Part shown: positions 9,392 through 17,750 of the stretch, one piece after another
Layout of the letters: the number at the start of each line of letters is the position of its first letter
Numbering within the stretch: position 1 is the stretch's first letter
Notes under the pieces: model-generated
The model's input: the letters and a program-made list of their open reading frames with translations, nothing else
What the model was told of the DNA's origin: nothing
Databases searched by the model: none
Program-made: the position numbers and the translations under genes
Origin: Thalassiosira profunda
Taxonomy: Eukaryota; Bacillariophyta; Thalassiosirophyceae; Thalassiosirales; Thalassiosiraceae
Length of the DNA: 26,968 bases
Reading direction: 5' to 3'
Assembly (NCBI GenBank): GCA_036939355.1
Contig: JALLAP010000017.1
Location: forward strand, 1-26,968

Positions 9392-9625
9392 ATGTCAAAA
9401 GGTAAAAAATTACATGTTAAAATTGGTGATAATGTAAAAGTTATTTCTGGTTTTGATAAAAATAAAATAGGTGAAGTTACTAAAATTTATCGTAATACAG
9501 GAAAAATTTTAGTAAAAGGGATTAATTTCAAGTTTAAACATATTAAACCAAACACTGAAAGTGATGTTGGAGAAATAAAACAATTTGAAGCTCCCATTCA
9601 TCATTCCAATGTTAAATTAATTTAA
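9392..9625 (+). CDS. rpl24: 50S ribosomal protein L24
   Basis: L24 starts large-subunit assembly. The product has 77 residues, shorter than the roughly 100-residue bacterial protein but normal for algal plastids. The KOW motif is visible in GDNVKVISGFDKNKIGEVTKI, followed by ILVKGINFKFKHIKP. GGAGG (9379-9383) is 8 bases upstream, and the gene starts directly after the rpl14 stop, so translation is likely coupled. Confidence 0.94.
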   Translation: MSKGKKLHVKIGDNVKVISGFDKNKIGEVTKIYRNTGKILVKGINFKFKHIKPNTESDVGEIKQFEAPIHHSNVKLI

Positions 9626-9644
9626 ATTATTTTAAATAAAGAAT

Positions 9645-10361
9645 ATGCGTAGTCAACATTCCCTAGAAGAAATTGCAGAATTATATGGTCTATTAGAAAA
9701 TATAAAAAGAGAATATGAAACTGGTATTCATTCTGTATTAAGAAAAAGTAATCCAGAATTATTTTCAAATCCCCATACTATTCCAAAACTTAAAAAAATT
9801 AGTATTAATAGAGGATTAGGTTTAGCTGCTCAAAATACTAATATTTTAAAAAAAAGTATTACTGAATTTACTCAAATTACAGGTCAAAAACCCTTAATTA
9901 CTAGAGCAAAAAAAGCCGTAGCCGGTTTTAAAATTCGAGAAAATATGGAGTTAGGATTATCAAGTACATTACGTGGTGAAAAAATGTACAATTTTCTTAC
10001 AAAATTAATCTTTTTTACTTTTGCACAAATTCGTGATTTTCGAGGATTATCAGTTAGAAGCTTTGATAAAGCTGGTAATTATACATTTTCGTTAAAAGAA
10101 CAACTAATTTTTCCAGAAATTGAATATGATGACGTAGATCAAATTCAAGGGTTAAGTGTAACACTTGTTTTAGATTCATCTACACCAAAATCTCGTAGTA
10201 AGACAGTTGATCGAGTATTAAATGGGATGATATTATTAAAGTTTTTACGATTCCCTTTAAATGATTGTGGTTATTATGATAAATATTCTTCTTTTGGAGA
10301 AATTAATCAGGTATGGGATAAGAAAAAACACTTACGTCGTAAACGTTGGTCACAAGAATAA
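9645..10361 (+). CDS. rpl5: 50S ribosomal protein L5 with C-terminal extension
   Basis: L5 binds 5S rRNA in the central protuberance. The core shows PKLKKISINRGLGLAAQN, GQKPLITRAKKAVAGFKIRE, IRDFRGLSVRSFDKAGNYTF and PEIEYDDVDQIQGLSVTLV. At 238 residues it is about 60 longer than E. coli L5. Part of this is at the N-terminus (about 15). Most is a basic C-terminal tail of about 33 residues (206-238) that ends KKKHLRRKRWSQE. No Shine-Dalgarno site is evident. Confidence 0.95.
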   Translation: MRSQHSLEEIAELYGLLENIKREYETGIHSVLRKSNPELFSNPHTIPKLKKISINRGLGLAAQNTNILKKSITEFTQITGQKPLITRAKKAVAGFKIRENMELGLSSTLRGEKMYNFLTKLIFFTFAQIRDFRGLSVRSFDKAGNYTFSLKEQLIFPEIEYDDVDQIQGLSVTLVLDSSTPKSRSKTVDRVLNGMILLKFLRFPLNDCGYYDKYSSFGEINQVWDKKKHLRRKRWSQE

Positions 10362-10374
10362 ATAAAATCACATT

Positions 10375-10380
10375 AAGGAG
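10375..10380 (+). promoter_or_regulatory. Shine-Dalgarno site for the rps8 GTG start
   Basis: AAGGAG lies 6 bases before GTG 10387 and supports non-ATG initiation there. Confidence 0.65.
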
Positions 10381-10386
10381 TTACTA

Positions 10387-10788
10387 GTGGTCACAACAGA
10401 TAACATTGCAGATATGTTAACCCGGATACGAAATGCCAATATGGTAAAGCATCAAATTGTTGAAATACCAGCAACAAAAATGTCAAAAGCGATAGCGACG
10501 ATCCTTAAAGAAGAAGGTTTTATTGAAAATTTTGAAATTTATAGTGAAAATTTATATCAATATTTACTTCTATCATTAAAGTACAAAGGTCAATCTCGAG
10601 ATAGAGTTATTAGTAAAATTAAACGAATTAGTAAACCTGGTTTACGAGTTTACGCTAATTCAAAAACTCTACCTAGTGTCTTAGATGGTTTAGGGGTCGC
10701 GATTCTTTCAACTTCAAAAGGAGTAATGACAAATAATAAAGCAAAAGAGCTTGGAATTGGTGGTGAAGTTTTATGTTATATTTGGTAA
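10387..10788 (+). CDS. rps8: 30S ribosomal protein S8
   Basis: S8 is a primary 16S rRNA-binding protein. The 133-residue product begins at GTG and reads [20 protein letters not shown], which matches the family N-terminus, so no upstream or internal ATG is needed. The C-terminal signature [20 protein letters not shown] is intact. In bacteria rps14 normally lies between rpl5 and rps8; here only 25 bases separate them. Confidence 0.96.
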   Translation: MVTTDNIADMLTRIRNANMVKHQIVEIPATKMSKAIATILKEEGFIENFEIYSENLYQYLLLSLKYKGQSRDRVISKIKRISKPGLRVYANSKTLPSVLDGLGVAILSTSKGVMTNNKAKELGIGGEVLCYIW

Positions 10789-10806
10789 TTGGAGTAAATA
10801 TATAAT

Positions 10807-11346
10807 ATGTCACGAATCGGAAAATTACCAATTAAAATACCAACAACTGTAGATGTTACAAATGATAATTCAATTTTGAAAGTAAAAGGAAAATTTGGAA
10901 CATTAGAGCGAACAATTCCAGAAATTATTGGAGTTGAACAAACAGATGGTAGTTTAATTGTAAGTCTAAAAAATGAAACACGAGCTAATAAAGCTTTACA
11001 TGGATTATATCGAACATTAATAAATAATATGCTTATCGGTGTTTCGGAGCAATTTCTTATAACTCTGGTATTACAGGGTGTAGGATACAGAGCAAATGTT
11101 CAAGGAAAAGCTCTTGTATTAAATTTAGGCTTTAGTCACCCAGTAAACATAGATATTCCAGAAGGAATAACAGTTGAAGTTGTTAAAAATACAACTATTA
11201 ACATAAAAGCATGTGATAAAGAACAATTAGGCTTATTTGCAGCGAAAGTAAGATCATGGCGTCCACCCGAACCTTATAAAGGCAAAGGAATACTTTATCA
11301 AGGTGAACAAATCTTACGTAAAGCTGGAAAATCGGGTAAAAAATAA
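10807..11346 (+). CDS. rpl6: 50S ribosomal protein L6
   Basis: L6 has 179 residues with two similar domains and lies near the factor-binding site. It begins MSRIGKLPIKIPTTV. The C-terminal signature KVRSWRPPEPYKGKGILYQGE is clear. GGAG (about 10792-10795) precedes the ATG at a somewhat long spacing. It is separated from rps8 by 18 bases. Confidence 0.97.
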   Translation: MSRIGKLPIKIPTTVDVTNDNSILKVKGKFGTLERTIPEIIGVEQTDGSLIVSLKNETRANKALHGLYRTLINNMLIGVSEQFLITLVLQGVGYRANVQGKALVLNLGFSHPVNIDIPEGITVEVVKNTTINIKACDKEQLGLFAAKVRSWRPPEPYKGKGILYQGEQILRKAGKSGKK

Positions 11347-11373
11347 AAATTATTAAGTTCTAAAAAGTATATT

Positions 11374-11781
11374 ATGAAATTTTCAAAAAGAGTTTTATTA
11401 AGACTTAAAAATAAAAATAAAAAATTAAAACCTGATAAATATAAAAAGTTAAAACGTGAAAGTGTAAGAGGGTTAATAAAAGGAACTGTAGAACGACCAC
11501 GTTTATCTGTTTTCCGTTCTAACGAACATATTTATGCACAAATTATAGACGATACAACGTCTAAGACACTTGTTTCTTGCTCAACTTTAGATCGAGATAT
11601 TAAACTTAATAGTGAAAATGGTCGGACATGCACGGCCTCAAGACTCATGGGACAAAAATTAGCAGAATTAAGTAAAAAAAAGAATATAACAAAAATTGTC
11701 TTTGATCGAGGCCCATACTTATATCATGGTCGGATAAAAGCTTTAGCAGACGGTGCTCGAGCAGGTGGTCTACAATTTTAA
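11374..11781 (+). CDS. rpl18: 50S ribosomal protein L18
   Basis: L18 binds 5S rRNA with L5. The 135-residue product has a lysine-rich N-terminal stretch of about 25 residues that is longer than in most bacteria. The conserved part follows: [37 protein letters not shown] and [20 protein letters not shown]. The C-terminus GGLQF is typical. No Shine-Dalgarno site is visible before the chosen ATG. Confidence 0.94.
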   Translation: MKFSKRVLLRLKNKNKKLKPDKYKKLKRESVRGLIKGTVERPRLSVFRSNEHIYAQIIDDTTSKTLVSCSTLDRDIKLNSENGRTCTASRLMGQKLAELSKKKNITKIVFDRGPYLYHGRIKALADGARAGGLQF

Positions 11782-11807
11782 CTAATAATTAAAAAATAAT
11801 AAATTTT

Positions 11808-12338
11808 ATGAGTACCGAGTTAAAACAAGTTAATAAATTAAAAAAAACATCCCGTCGTAATGACAATCAAAATGATACCAAATTTATTGAACGATTAATT
11901 AAAATCAGTCGTGTAACGAAAGTAACAAAAGGTGGAAAAAAATTAAGTTTTCGTGCCGTTGTTGTAATTGGTGATGAAAATGGTCAAGTTGGAGTTGGGG
12001 TTGGGAAAGCTGAAGATGTTGTTAATGCCTTTAAAAAAGCAAAAACAGATGGTCGAAAACATTTAATAAAAATTCCGATCACTAAATCATTAAGTATTCC
12101 ACATGGTGTTATAGGGGACAAAGGAGCTTGTAAAATTATTATGCGACCTTCAATTGAAGGTTCAGGGGTTATTGCTGGTGGTGCAGTTCGAACTGTTTTA
12201 GAAGTTGCAGGAATTAAAAATGTAATTGCAAAACAATTAGGGTCTGATAACTTATTAAATAATGCCCGTGCAGCAATCGTAGCATTAGAAAGTTTAACTA
12301 CTAAATCACAAGTTTTACAAAAACGTGATTTAAATTAA
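11808..12338 (+). CDS. rps5: 30S ribosomal protein S5
   Basis: S5 has 176 residues and helps decoding accuracy at the mRNA entry. After a polar N-terminus of about 22 residues come FIERLIKISRVTKVTKGGKK, VVVIGDENGQVGVGVGKAED and the second domain with IIMRPSIEGSGVIAGGAVR. The C-terminal part includes GIKNVIAKQLGSDNLLN. It lies 26 bases after rpl18 in the spc-type order. Confidence 0.96.
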   Translation: MSTELKQVNKLKKTSRRNDNQNDTKFIERLIKISRVTKVTKGGKKLSFRAVVVIGDENGQVGVGVGKAEDVVNAFKKAKTDGRKHLIKIPITKSLSIPHGVIGDKGACKIIMRPSIEGSGVIAGGAVRTVLEVAGIKNVIAKQLGSDNLLNNARAAIVALESLTTKSQVLQKRDLN

Positions 12339-12389
12339 TAGTTAAGAAGTTACAAAAATAAAAAGTACTTCAAATTTAAATTATTCAAA

Positions 12390-13646
12390 ATGAAAATGAA
12401 AAAGACAGACGATATTTTATTAAAACGTCTTTTATTAAGTGTTGGAATACTTCTCTTTATTAGAATGGGAACATTTCTACCAATTCCTGGGATTAATCAT
12501 GGGCACTTAGCATTTTATATTCAACAACACCCAATTACAAAAAATTTAGTAAGTACTTTTTCAGGAAACGATACATTTGTAATTGGATTATTTACTTTAA
12601 ATATATTTCCGTATATAAATGCTTCGATTATGGTTCAGTTAATCACTGGATTAATCCCTAGTATTTCTAAACTACAAAAAGAGGGAGGGGGTGAAGGTCG
12701 AAGAGCTATTACACGCTTAACTCGCTTAATTACATTTGGTTGGGCTTTAATTCAAAGTTCAAGTATTGCTTTTTATTTAAAGCGTGCTTTATTTGATTGG
12801 AACCCGTTACTAGCTTTTGAAATAATTCTTTGGTTAACTACAGGTGCAATGATAGTTCTATGGTTAAGTGAATTAATAACAGAATATGGGTTAGGAAATG
12901 GAGCATCCTTATTAATTTATACAAATATAATTTCAAGTTTACCTAATTTAGGTAAAAAATTAATAAGTGAAAATACTGGGAATTTAACTGTTATATCGGG
13001 ACTTGGAATTGCATTATTATTTTTTATTGCAATATCGGGTATTATTACACTCCAAGAAAGTGCACGAATTATTCCATTAATTTCTTCAAAACAACTTGGT
13101 CAGAATCAGCAATTTGTTTCGAAAGTCAAATCAAATAATTATATTCCGTTACGTTTTAATCAGGCCGGGGTTATGCCCATAATCTTAACAACAGCAATTT
13201 TAGTTTTACCAAACTATATTACTAATTTAGGAGTATTCCCATTATTAACTCTTCCCATTTTTTTAAAATCGTCGAAAATTATTTATTGGATTAGTTATTT
13301 TATACTAATTCTAATCTTTAGTTCATTTTATTCAACTATTGTTTTAAATCCTAAAGATATTTCTCAAGAATTACAAAAAATGGCTGTAAGTATACCAGGC
13401 GTAAGGCCTGGGCTAGCAACAACATTTTATTTAAAACAAGTGATGAAACGAGTAACATTTTTTGGGGCCATAATATTAGCTATATTGGCTACTCTTCCAA
13501 ATATTGTTGAAGGAATTCTAAATGTATCAAGTTTCAATGGTCTAGGTACTACGTCATTATTAATTTTGGTAGGTGTTGTTCTCGATATTTCACGTGAAAT
13601 GAAAAGTATCATTCTTTCTAATATCTATAATGAAAGGTTTGATTAA
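12390..13646 (+). CDS. secY: Protein translocase channel subunit SecY
   Basis: SecY forms the protein-conducting channel of the thylakoid Sec translocon, which carries unfolded proteins with SecA and SecE. It is 418 residues, close to the family length, with about ten hydrophobic membrane segments. Hallmarks are the first segment with RMGTFLPIPGI, PYINASIMVQLITG, the cytoplasmic GGGEGRRAITRLTR, GLGNGASLLIYTNI, FNQAGVMPIIL and the loop SIPGVRPGLATTFYL. As in the bacterial spc operon it stands between ribosomal genes. In bacteria rpl15 precedes it; here that gene is absent. Confidence 0.97.
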   Translation: MKMKKTDDILLKRLLLSVGILLFIRMGTFLPIPGINHGHLAFYIQQHPITKNLVSTFSGNDTFVIGLFTLNIFPYINASIMVQLITGLIPSISKLQKEGGGEGRRAITRLTRLITFGWALIQSSSIAFYLKRALFDWNPLLAFEIILWLTTGAMIVLWLSELITEYGLGNGASLLIYTNIISSLPNLGKKLISENTGNLTVISGLGIALLFFIAISGIITLQESARIIPLISSKQLGQNQQFVSKVKSNNYIPLRFNQAGVMPIILTTAILVLPNYITNLGVFPLLTLPIFLKSSKIIYWISYFILILIFSSFYSTIVLNPKDISQELQKMAVSIPGVRPGLATTFYLKQVMKRVTFFGAIILAILATLPNIVEGILNVSSFNGLGTTSLLILVGVVLDISREMKSIILSNIYNERFD

Positions 13647-13692
13647 ATCAAGTAAAAAATTTATTTATTAATTTAATATTTATAAAGTTATA

Positions 13693-13806
13693 ATGAAAGT
13701 TCGTCCTTCAGTTAAAAAAATGTGCGATAAATGTCGAGTAATTAAACGACATGGAAAAATTATGGTAATTTGTCAAAATCCAAAACATAAACAGAGACAA
13801 GGTTAA
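13693..13806 (+). CDS. rpl36: 50S ribosomal protein L36
   Basis: This is a 37-residue gene between secY and rps13. The product begins [20 protein letters not shown] and keeps the zinc ligands Cys11, Cys14, Cys27 and His32, the standard set of the L36 zinc ribbon. L36 supports 23S rRNA structure near the factor-binding region. The position between secY and rps13 is the bacterial one; infA, often found beside it, is absent. Confidence 0.96.
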   Translation: MKVRPSVKKMCDKCRVIKRHGKIMVICQNPKHKQRQG

Positions 13807-13813
13807 TATTTAA

Positions 13814-13819
13814 AAGGAG
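13814..13819 (+). promoter_or_regulatory. Shine-Dalgarno site for the rps13 GTG start
   Basis: AAGGAG lies 8 bases before GTG 13828, the codon that gives the family N-terminus. Confidence 0.65.
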
Positions 13820-13827
13820 TTAATTAA

Positions 13828-14199
13828 GTGGTAAGATTATTAGGTATAGATTTGCCAAGAAATAAACGAATTGAATATGCACTTACGTATATTCATGGAA
13901 TTGGTCTTACATCGGCAAAGAAAATTGTTCAATTAGCAGAAATTAATCCAGAAACTAGGACTAATGACATTACTACAGAACAATCAGTAGTATTACGGAA
14001 TATTCTAGAAAATTTTGAATTAAAACTGGAAGGAGATTTACGTCGTTTTAATGGGTTAAATATAAAACGATTAAATGAAATAAATTGTCATCGTGGAAAA
14101 AGACACAGAAATAGTTTACCTGTTCGAGGACAAAGAACACGAACTAATGCTCGTTCACGACGAGGAGCGAAAAAAACTGTTACTGGTAAGAAAAAATAA
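13828..14199 (+). CDS. rps13: 30S ribosomal protein S13
   Basis: S13 has 123 residues, lies in the head of the small subunit and contacts P-site tRNA. The GTG start gives VRLLGIDLPRNKRIEYALTY, aligned with the bacterial N-terminus. A helix-two-turn-helix region follows (IHGIGLTSAKKIVQ), and the basic C-terminus reads HRNSLPVRGQRTRTNARSRR. It is 21 bases after rpl36. Confidence 0.96.
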   Translation: MVRLLGIDLPRNKRIEYALTYIHGIGLTSAKKIVQLAEINPETRTNDITTEQSVVLRNILENFELKLEGDLRRFNGLNIKRLNEINCHRGKRHRNSLPVRGQRTRTNARSRRGAKKTVTGKKK

Positions 14200-14243
14200 T
14201 ATTATTTTTTGACAGTTATAATAATTAAAAATATTGATTTACT

Positions 14244-14636
14244 ATGGCACAGAAAACTCGAAAACCGGCAGTAAAAAAAAATAGAAGTAACCTTGGAACA
14301 GGTGTTGTTCATATTCAATCAACCTTTAATAATACCATTGTTACAATCACTAATATAGCAGGCGATACAATATCATGGGCGTCTTCTGGTAGTTCTGGAT
14401 TTAAGGGAGCACGAAAAGGGACACCTTTTGCGGCTCAAACAGCAGCAGAAAAAGCTGCTTTAGACGCGTTAAGTACAGGTATAAAAACTGTTGAAATTTT
14501 AGTAAAAGGTCAAGGTTCAGGGCGTGAAACTGCTATTCGTTCAATCGAAGGTGCAGGCTTAGAAATTCTTTCAATCCAAGATATAACTCCAGTACCCCAT
14601 AACGGTTGTCGACCAAGAAAACGTCGACGTGTATAA
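14244..14636 (+). CDS. rps11: 30S ribosomal protein S11
   Basis: S11 has 130 residues and helps shape the mRNA exit site on the platform. The core [39 protein letters not shown] and the C-terminal signature [18 protein letters not shown] are intact. It stands between rps13 and rpoA as in the bacterial alpha operon, without the rps4 gene that lies there in many bacteria; here rps4 is at 25994-26605. Confidence 0.97.
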   Translation: MAQKTRKPAVKKNRSNLGTGVVHIQSTFNNTIVTITNIAGDTISWASSGSSGFKGARKGTPFAAQTAAEKAALDALSTGIKTVEILVKGQGSGRETAIRSIEGAGLEILSIQDITPVPHNGCRPRKRRRV

Positions 14637-14664
14637 GTCTATTTACTTATAAAATAAATAAATA

Positions 14665-15627
14665 ATGAATTCCACAAAAAATTTTAGTAATAGTTCTAAT
14701 TTATTAATGGAATGTTTAAAATCAGAAAAAATTGAATCGGGTCCTATGTATGGGCAATTTTTAATTGATTCACTTAGTTCTGGTCAAGGAATAACAATTG
14801 GGAATTTATTAAGGCGGGTTTTATTAGGAGATTTAGAAGGAACTGCTATTACAGGTGTTCGAATTGCAGGAGTAAAAGATGAATTTTCATTAATTCCAGG
14901 TGTTCGTGAAGATATTCTTGAAATTTTATTAAACTTGAAAGGAATTATTTTAAAATCAAACACATCCACTCGACAATTTGGCCGTTTACAATTACATGGT
15001 CCAGCCGTTATTACAGCTAGTTCAATTCAATTGCCACCAGAGATAGAGATTATTAATCCCAATCATTATATTGCAACAATTTCAAGTTCACATATATTAG
15101 AAATAGAATTTAAAATTGAATCTGGGACAAAATATAGACTAGCGAATGAGCTTTTTTCTGATAAATTTGAAGACTTCATAGAAACAGATGCAATTTTTAT
15201 GCCAGTACAAAAGGTAGATTTCAAAGTTGAAAATGTTTATGACAATTCAAACAATATCAAAGAACGTCTATTCATTGATGTTTGGACAAATGGCAGTATT
15301 TCACCTGAACAAGCAATTTTTTCTGGGTCTAATTTAATTAGAGATTTATTTAAGTCTATTGGTGAACACAAAATCAAAAAAGAAAAAGAGACAATAAAAG
15401 AAAAAAGTCAGATAAAGCCTATAGACCCATATACGCATATTGCTATTGAGGAATTACAATTATCTGTACGACCTTATAATTGTTTAAAAAGAGCTCAAAT
15501 CAATACAATTGGAGATTTATTAGAGTATTCTCCAGAAAAGCTTTTAGAATTAAAAAACTTTGGTCGAAAATCTGCCGATGAAGTTTTTGCTACTCTTAAG
15601 AATAAATTAGGAATAGTTTTAAAATAA
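14665..15627 (+). CDS. rpoA: Plastid RNA polymerase alpha subunit
   Basis: RpoA dimerises to nucleate assembly of the plastid-encoded polymerase. The 320-residue product has both domains. The N-terminal domain shows FLIDSLSSGQGITIGNLLRR and GVREDILEILLNLKG. A charged linker (about 235-250) is followed by the C-terminal helix-hairpin domain LSVRPYNCLKRAQINTIGDL and LKNFGRKSADEV. Keeping the C-terminal domain implies upstream promoter contacts are still possible. It lies 28 bases after rps11. Confidence 0.97.
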   Translation: MNSTKNFSNSSNLLMECLKSEKIESGPMYGQFLIDSLSSGQGITIGNLLRRVLLGDLEGTAITGVRIAGVKDEFSLIPGVREDILEILLNLKGIILKSNTSTRQFGRLQLHGPAVITASSIQLPPEIEIINPNHYIATISSSHILEIEFKIESGTKYRLANELFSDKFEDFIETDAIFMPVQKVDFKVENVYDNSNNIKERLFIDVWTNGSISPEQAIFSGSNLIRDLFKSIGEHKIKKEKETIKEKSQIKPIDPYTHIAIEELQLSVRPYNCLKRAQINTIGDLLEYSPEKLLELKNFGRKSADEVFATLKNKLGIVLK

Positions 15628-15650
15628 TTATTTAGTTTAAATTTAATTTT

Positions 15651-16067
15651 ATGAATAAAACATTTATTCCAACTGCAAATTATAATAAAAGAAAATGGTA
15701 TGTCATTGATTGTAAAGATAAACAATTAGGGCGATTAGCATCAACTATTATACCATTATTAACAGGTAAATCGAAATCTATTTACCATCCATCAGTCGAT
15801 GTAGGTGATTATGTAATATTAATTAACAGTGAACATTTAAAACTTGACCGTGATGTAGAGCGATTTCATGTTTATCAACCAGGACGTCCTGGTAGCTCAT
15901 TAAAACGATTAGTAAATATAGTGCCAAAACGGATTATTGAAAATTCTGTTTTTAATATGTTACCTAATGGATTTCCAAAGAAACATTTAGTAAAACGATT
16001 AAAAGTTTATCAAGGTGATCAACATCCACATGGTGCACAAGATCCAAAAGTATTAGATGTACTTTAA
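15651..16067 (+). CDS. rpl13: 50S ribosomal protein L13
   Basis: L13 has 138 residues and is an early-assembly large-subunit protein. Visible motifs are KRKWYVIDCKDKQLGRLAST, GDYVILINSEHLKL and the C-terminal LPNGFPKKHLVKRLKVYQGD followed by HPHGAQDP. In bacteria rpl13 and rps9 form a separate operon; here the pair has been added downstream of rpoA, typical of red-lineage plastids. Confidence 0.96.
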   Translation: MNKTFIPTANYNKRKWYVIDCKDKQLGRLASTIIPLLTGKSKSIYHPSVDVGDYVILINSEHLKLDRDVERFHVYQPGRPGSSLKRLVNIVPKRIIENSVFNMLPNGFPKKHLVKRLKVYQGDQHPHGAQDPKVLDVL

Positions 16068-16096
16068 TTCTTTAATTAACAAACTAAAAAAAAGTT

Positions 16097-16501
16097 ATGA
16101 ATACAGTTTTTCAAAAAGATAAAATTGGACTTGGGAAAAGAAAACGTGCTGTTGCACGAGTTTTTCTTGTTCCAGGAGATGGAAAAATCACCATTAATAA
16201 AGTTTCTGGTGAAAAGTATTTACAATATAATACAAACTATTTAAATGATATTTGGGCACCATTAGAAAAGTTAAATCTAAAAAATCAGTTTGATATTGTT
16301 GCACTTGTAAGAGGTGGAGGATTAACTGGACAAACTGATGCTATTAAATTAGGGGTTGCACGTTTAATTTGTAAAATGGAAAATGAGAATCGTTTAATTT
16401 TAAAACCATTTGGTTTTTTAAGTCGTGATGCGCGTATTAAAGAACGTAAAAAATATGGTTTAAGAAAAGCAAGAAAAGCATCACAATATTCAAAACGTTA
16501 A
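16097..16501 (+). CDS. rps9: 30S ribosomal protein S9
   Basis: S9 has 134 residues, and its C-terminal tail reaches the P-site tRNA. The N-terminal GLGKRKRAVARVFLVPGDGK, the central VALVRGGGLTGQTDAIKLGV and the C-terminal KYGLRKARKASQYSKR, with the terminal Lys-Arg, are all conserved. It follows rpl13 by 29 bases. Confidence 0.97.
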   Translation: MNTVFQKDKIGLGKRKRAVARVFLVPGDGKITINKVSGEKYLQYNTNYLNDIWAPLEKLNLKNQFDIVALVRGGGLTGQTDAIKLGVARLICKMENENRLILKPFGFLSRDARIKERKKYGLRKARKASQYSKR

Positions 16502-16514
16502 AAAATTTAAAAAT

Positions 16515-16733
16515 ATGCCAAAACCTGAAATTCATCCAACTTGGTTCCCAGATGCCCCTGTCCTTTGTGAAGGAAAAACTCTTTGTTCTATTGGTTCAAC
16601 CAAACCTCAGTTACAACTTGATGTTTGGTTAGGAAACCATGCGTTTTATACGAACTCACAAGCACTTGTAGATAGTGAAGGGCGTGTCGAAAGATTTATG
16701 AAAAAGTATGGATTAGAAACAAAAGACAATTAA
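16515..16733 (+). CDS. rpl31: 50S ribosomal protein L31
   Basis: L31 bridges the central protuberance and the small-subunit head. The 72-residue product begins PKPEIHPTWFPDAPVLCEGK, keeps GSTKPQLQLDVWLGNHAFYT, and ends with the SEGRVERFMKKYG signature. The zinc-binding CxxC that normally follows the LDV segment is replaced by WLGN, leaving only Cys18 and Cys23 in the first half. This looks like the zinc-free form common in plastids. It is 13 bases after rps9. Confidence 0.95.
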   Translation: MPKPEIHPTWFPDAPVLCEGKTLCSIGSTKPQLQLDVWLGNHAFYTNSQALVDSEGRVERFMKKYGLETKDN

Positions 16734-16752
16734 ATTAATTATATTAAAATAA

Positions 16753-17127
16753 ATGCCAACTATTCAGCAATTAGTTCGTTCAAGACGAATACAAATTAAT
16801 AAAAAAACAAAATCACCCGCTTTAGTAAATTGCCCACAACGACGTGGTGTGTGCACACGTGTTTATACAACGACACCGAAAAAACCAAATTCAGCAATTC
16901 GAAAAGTTGCCCGTGTTCGATTAACATCTGGTTTTGAGGTAACAGCATATATACCAGGAGAAGGTCATAATTTACAAGAGCATTCAGTCGTTTTAATCCG
17001 CGGTGGTCGAGTAAAAGATTTGCCTGGTGTTCGATACCATATAGTTCGAGGTGCTTTAGATAGTGGAGGTGTTAAAGATCGAACACAGAGACGATCAAAA
17101 TATGGAGTTAAAAAACCAAAAAGTTAA
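16753..17127 (+). CDS. rps12: 30S ribosomal protein S12
   Basis: S12 has 124 residues and is central to decoding accuracy. It is one continuous frame, with no trans-splicing as in land plants. Conserved parts are [40 protein letters not shown] and [17 protein letters not shown]. The lysines of the streptomycin-contact loops (TPKKPNS and GRVKDLPG) are wild-type. It starts the str-type block rps12-rps7-tufA. Confidence 0.97.
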   Translation: MPTIQQLVRSRRIQINKKTKSPALVNCPQRRGVCTRVYTTTPKKPNSAIRKVARVRLTSGFEVTAYIPGEGHNLQEHSVVLIRGGRVKDLPGVRYHIVRGALDSGGVKDRTQRRSKYGVKKPKS

Positions 17128-17158
17128 ATACTAGTTTAAAAATTTAAAATTAGTATTT
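17126..17158 (+). terminator. Imperfect hairpin after rps12
   Basis: AAATACTA (17126-17133) pairs with TAGTATTT (17151-17158), and the inner bases pair partly. It lies in the rps12-rps7 spacer and may be a processing site or attenuator rather than a full terminator, since rps7 and tufA continue on the same strand. Confidence 0.35.
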
Positions 17159-17192
17159 ACTAAAAACTATTTATTAAAAAATAATTATTAGT

Positions 17193-17663
17193 ATGTCACG
17201 TCGAAATATTTCAAAAAAACGATTTCCTAAAGCAGATCCTACTTATAATAGTTACTTAGTTAGTTTATTAGTAACAAGAATTTTAAAATCAGGAAAGAAA
17301 AATTTAGCTCAAAACATTGTAAATGGAGCTTTTGATATTATAAAATCAAAAACGAATGAAGATCCGTTAGTGATTTTTGAAAAAGCGATTAGAAATGCGA
17401 GCCCTGTAGTAGAAGTAAAAGCTCGACGGATTGGGGGATCTACGTATCAAGTTCCAATTGAAGTTAGTAGTTTCAGAGCAACTAATTTAGCTTTACGTTG
17501 GATTATCCAATACTCACGTCAACGAGTAGGGAGAACAATGTCAATTAAACTAGCAAGTGAAATTATTGACACTGCAAACGATATAGGTAATACTATAAAG
17601 AAGAAAGAAGAAACTCATAAAATGGCAGATGCTAATAAAGCGTTTGCGCATTTCCGTTATTAA
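17193..17663 (+). CDS. rps7: 30S ribosomal protein S7
   Basis: S7 starts assembly of the small-subunit head and touches the E-site tRNA. The 156 residues include [34 protein letters not shown], the conserved [20 protein letters not shown] and the C-terminal [15 protein letters not shown]. The length is that of bacterial S7. It follows rps12 by 65 bases and is followed by an 87-base spacer to tufA. Confidence 0.97.
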   Translation: MSRRNISKKRFPKADPTYNSYLVSLLVTRILKSGKKNLAQNIVNGAFDIIKSKTNEDPLVIFEKAIRNASPVVEVKARRIGGSTYQVPIEVSSFRATNLALRWIIQYSRQRVGRTMSIKLASEIIDTANDIGNTIKKKEETHKMADANKAFAHFRY

Positions 17664-17750
17664 TATTGCATTACTAACGACTAGATTTAATTTCGCTAAA
17701 AGCAAAGAGATTTTTATTATAAACATTAAACTTCAAAGGAATTTTTTGAA

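Noticed and set aside
13647..13692. infA or rpl15 remnants around secY
   Set aside because: The spacers are too short (46-51 bases) and show no similarity to either gene; both appear simply absent here.
16515..16733. rpl31 as a damaged gene because zinc cysteines are missing
   Set aside because: The frame is intact and the zinc-free form of L31 is common in plastids.
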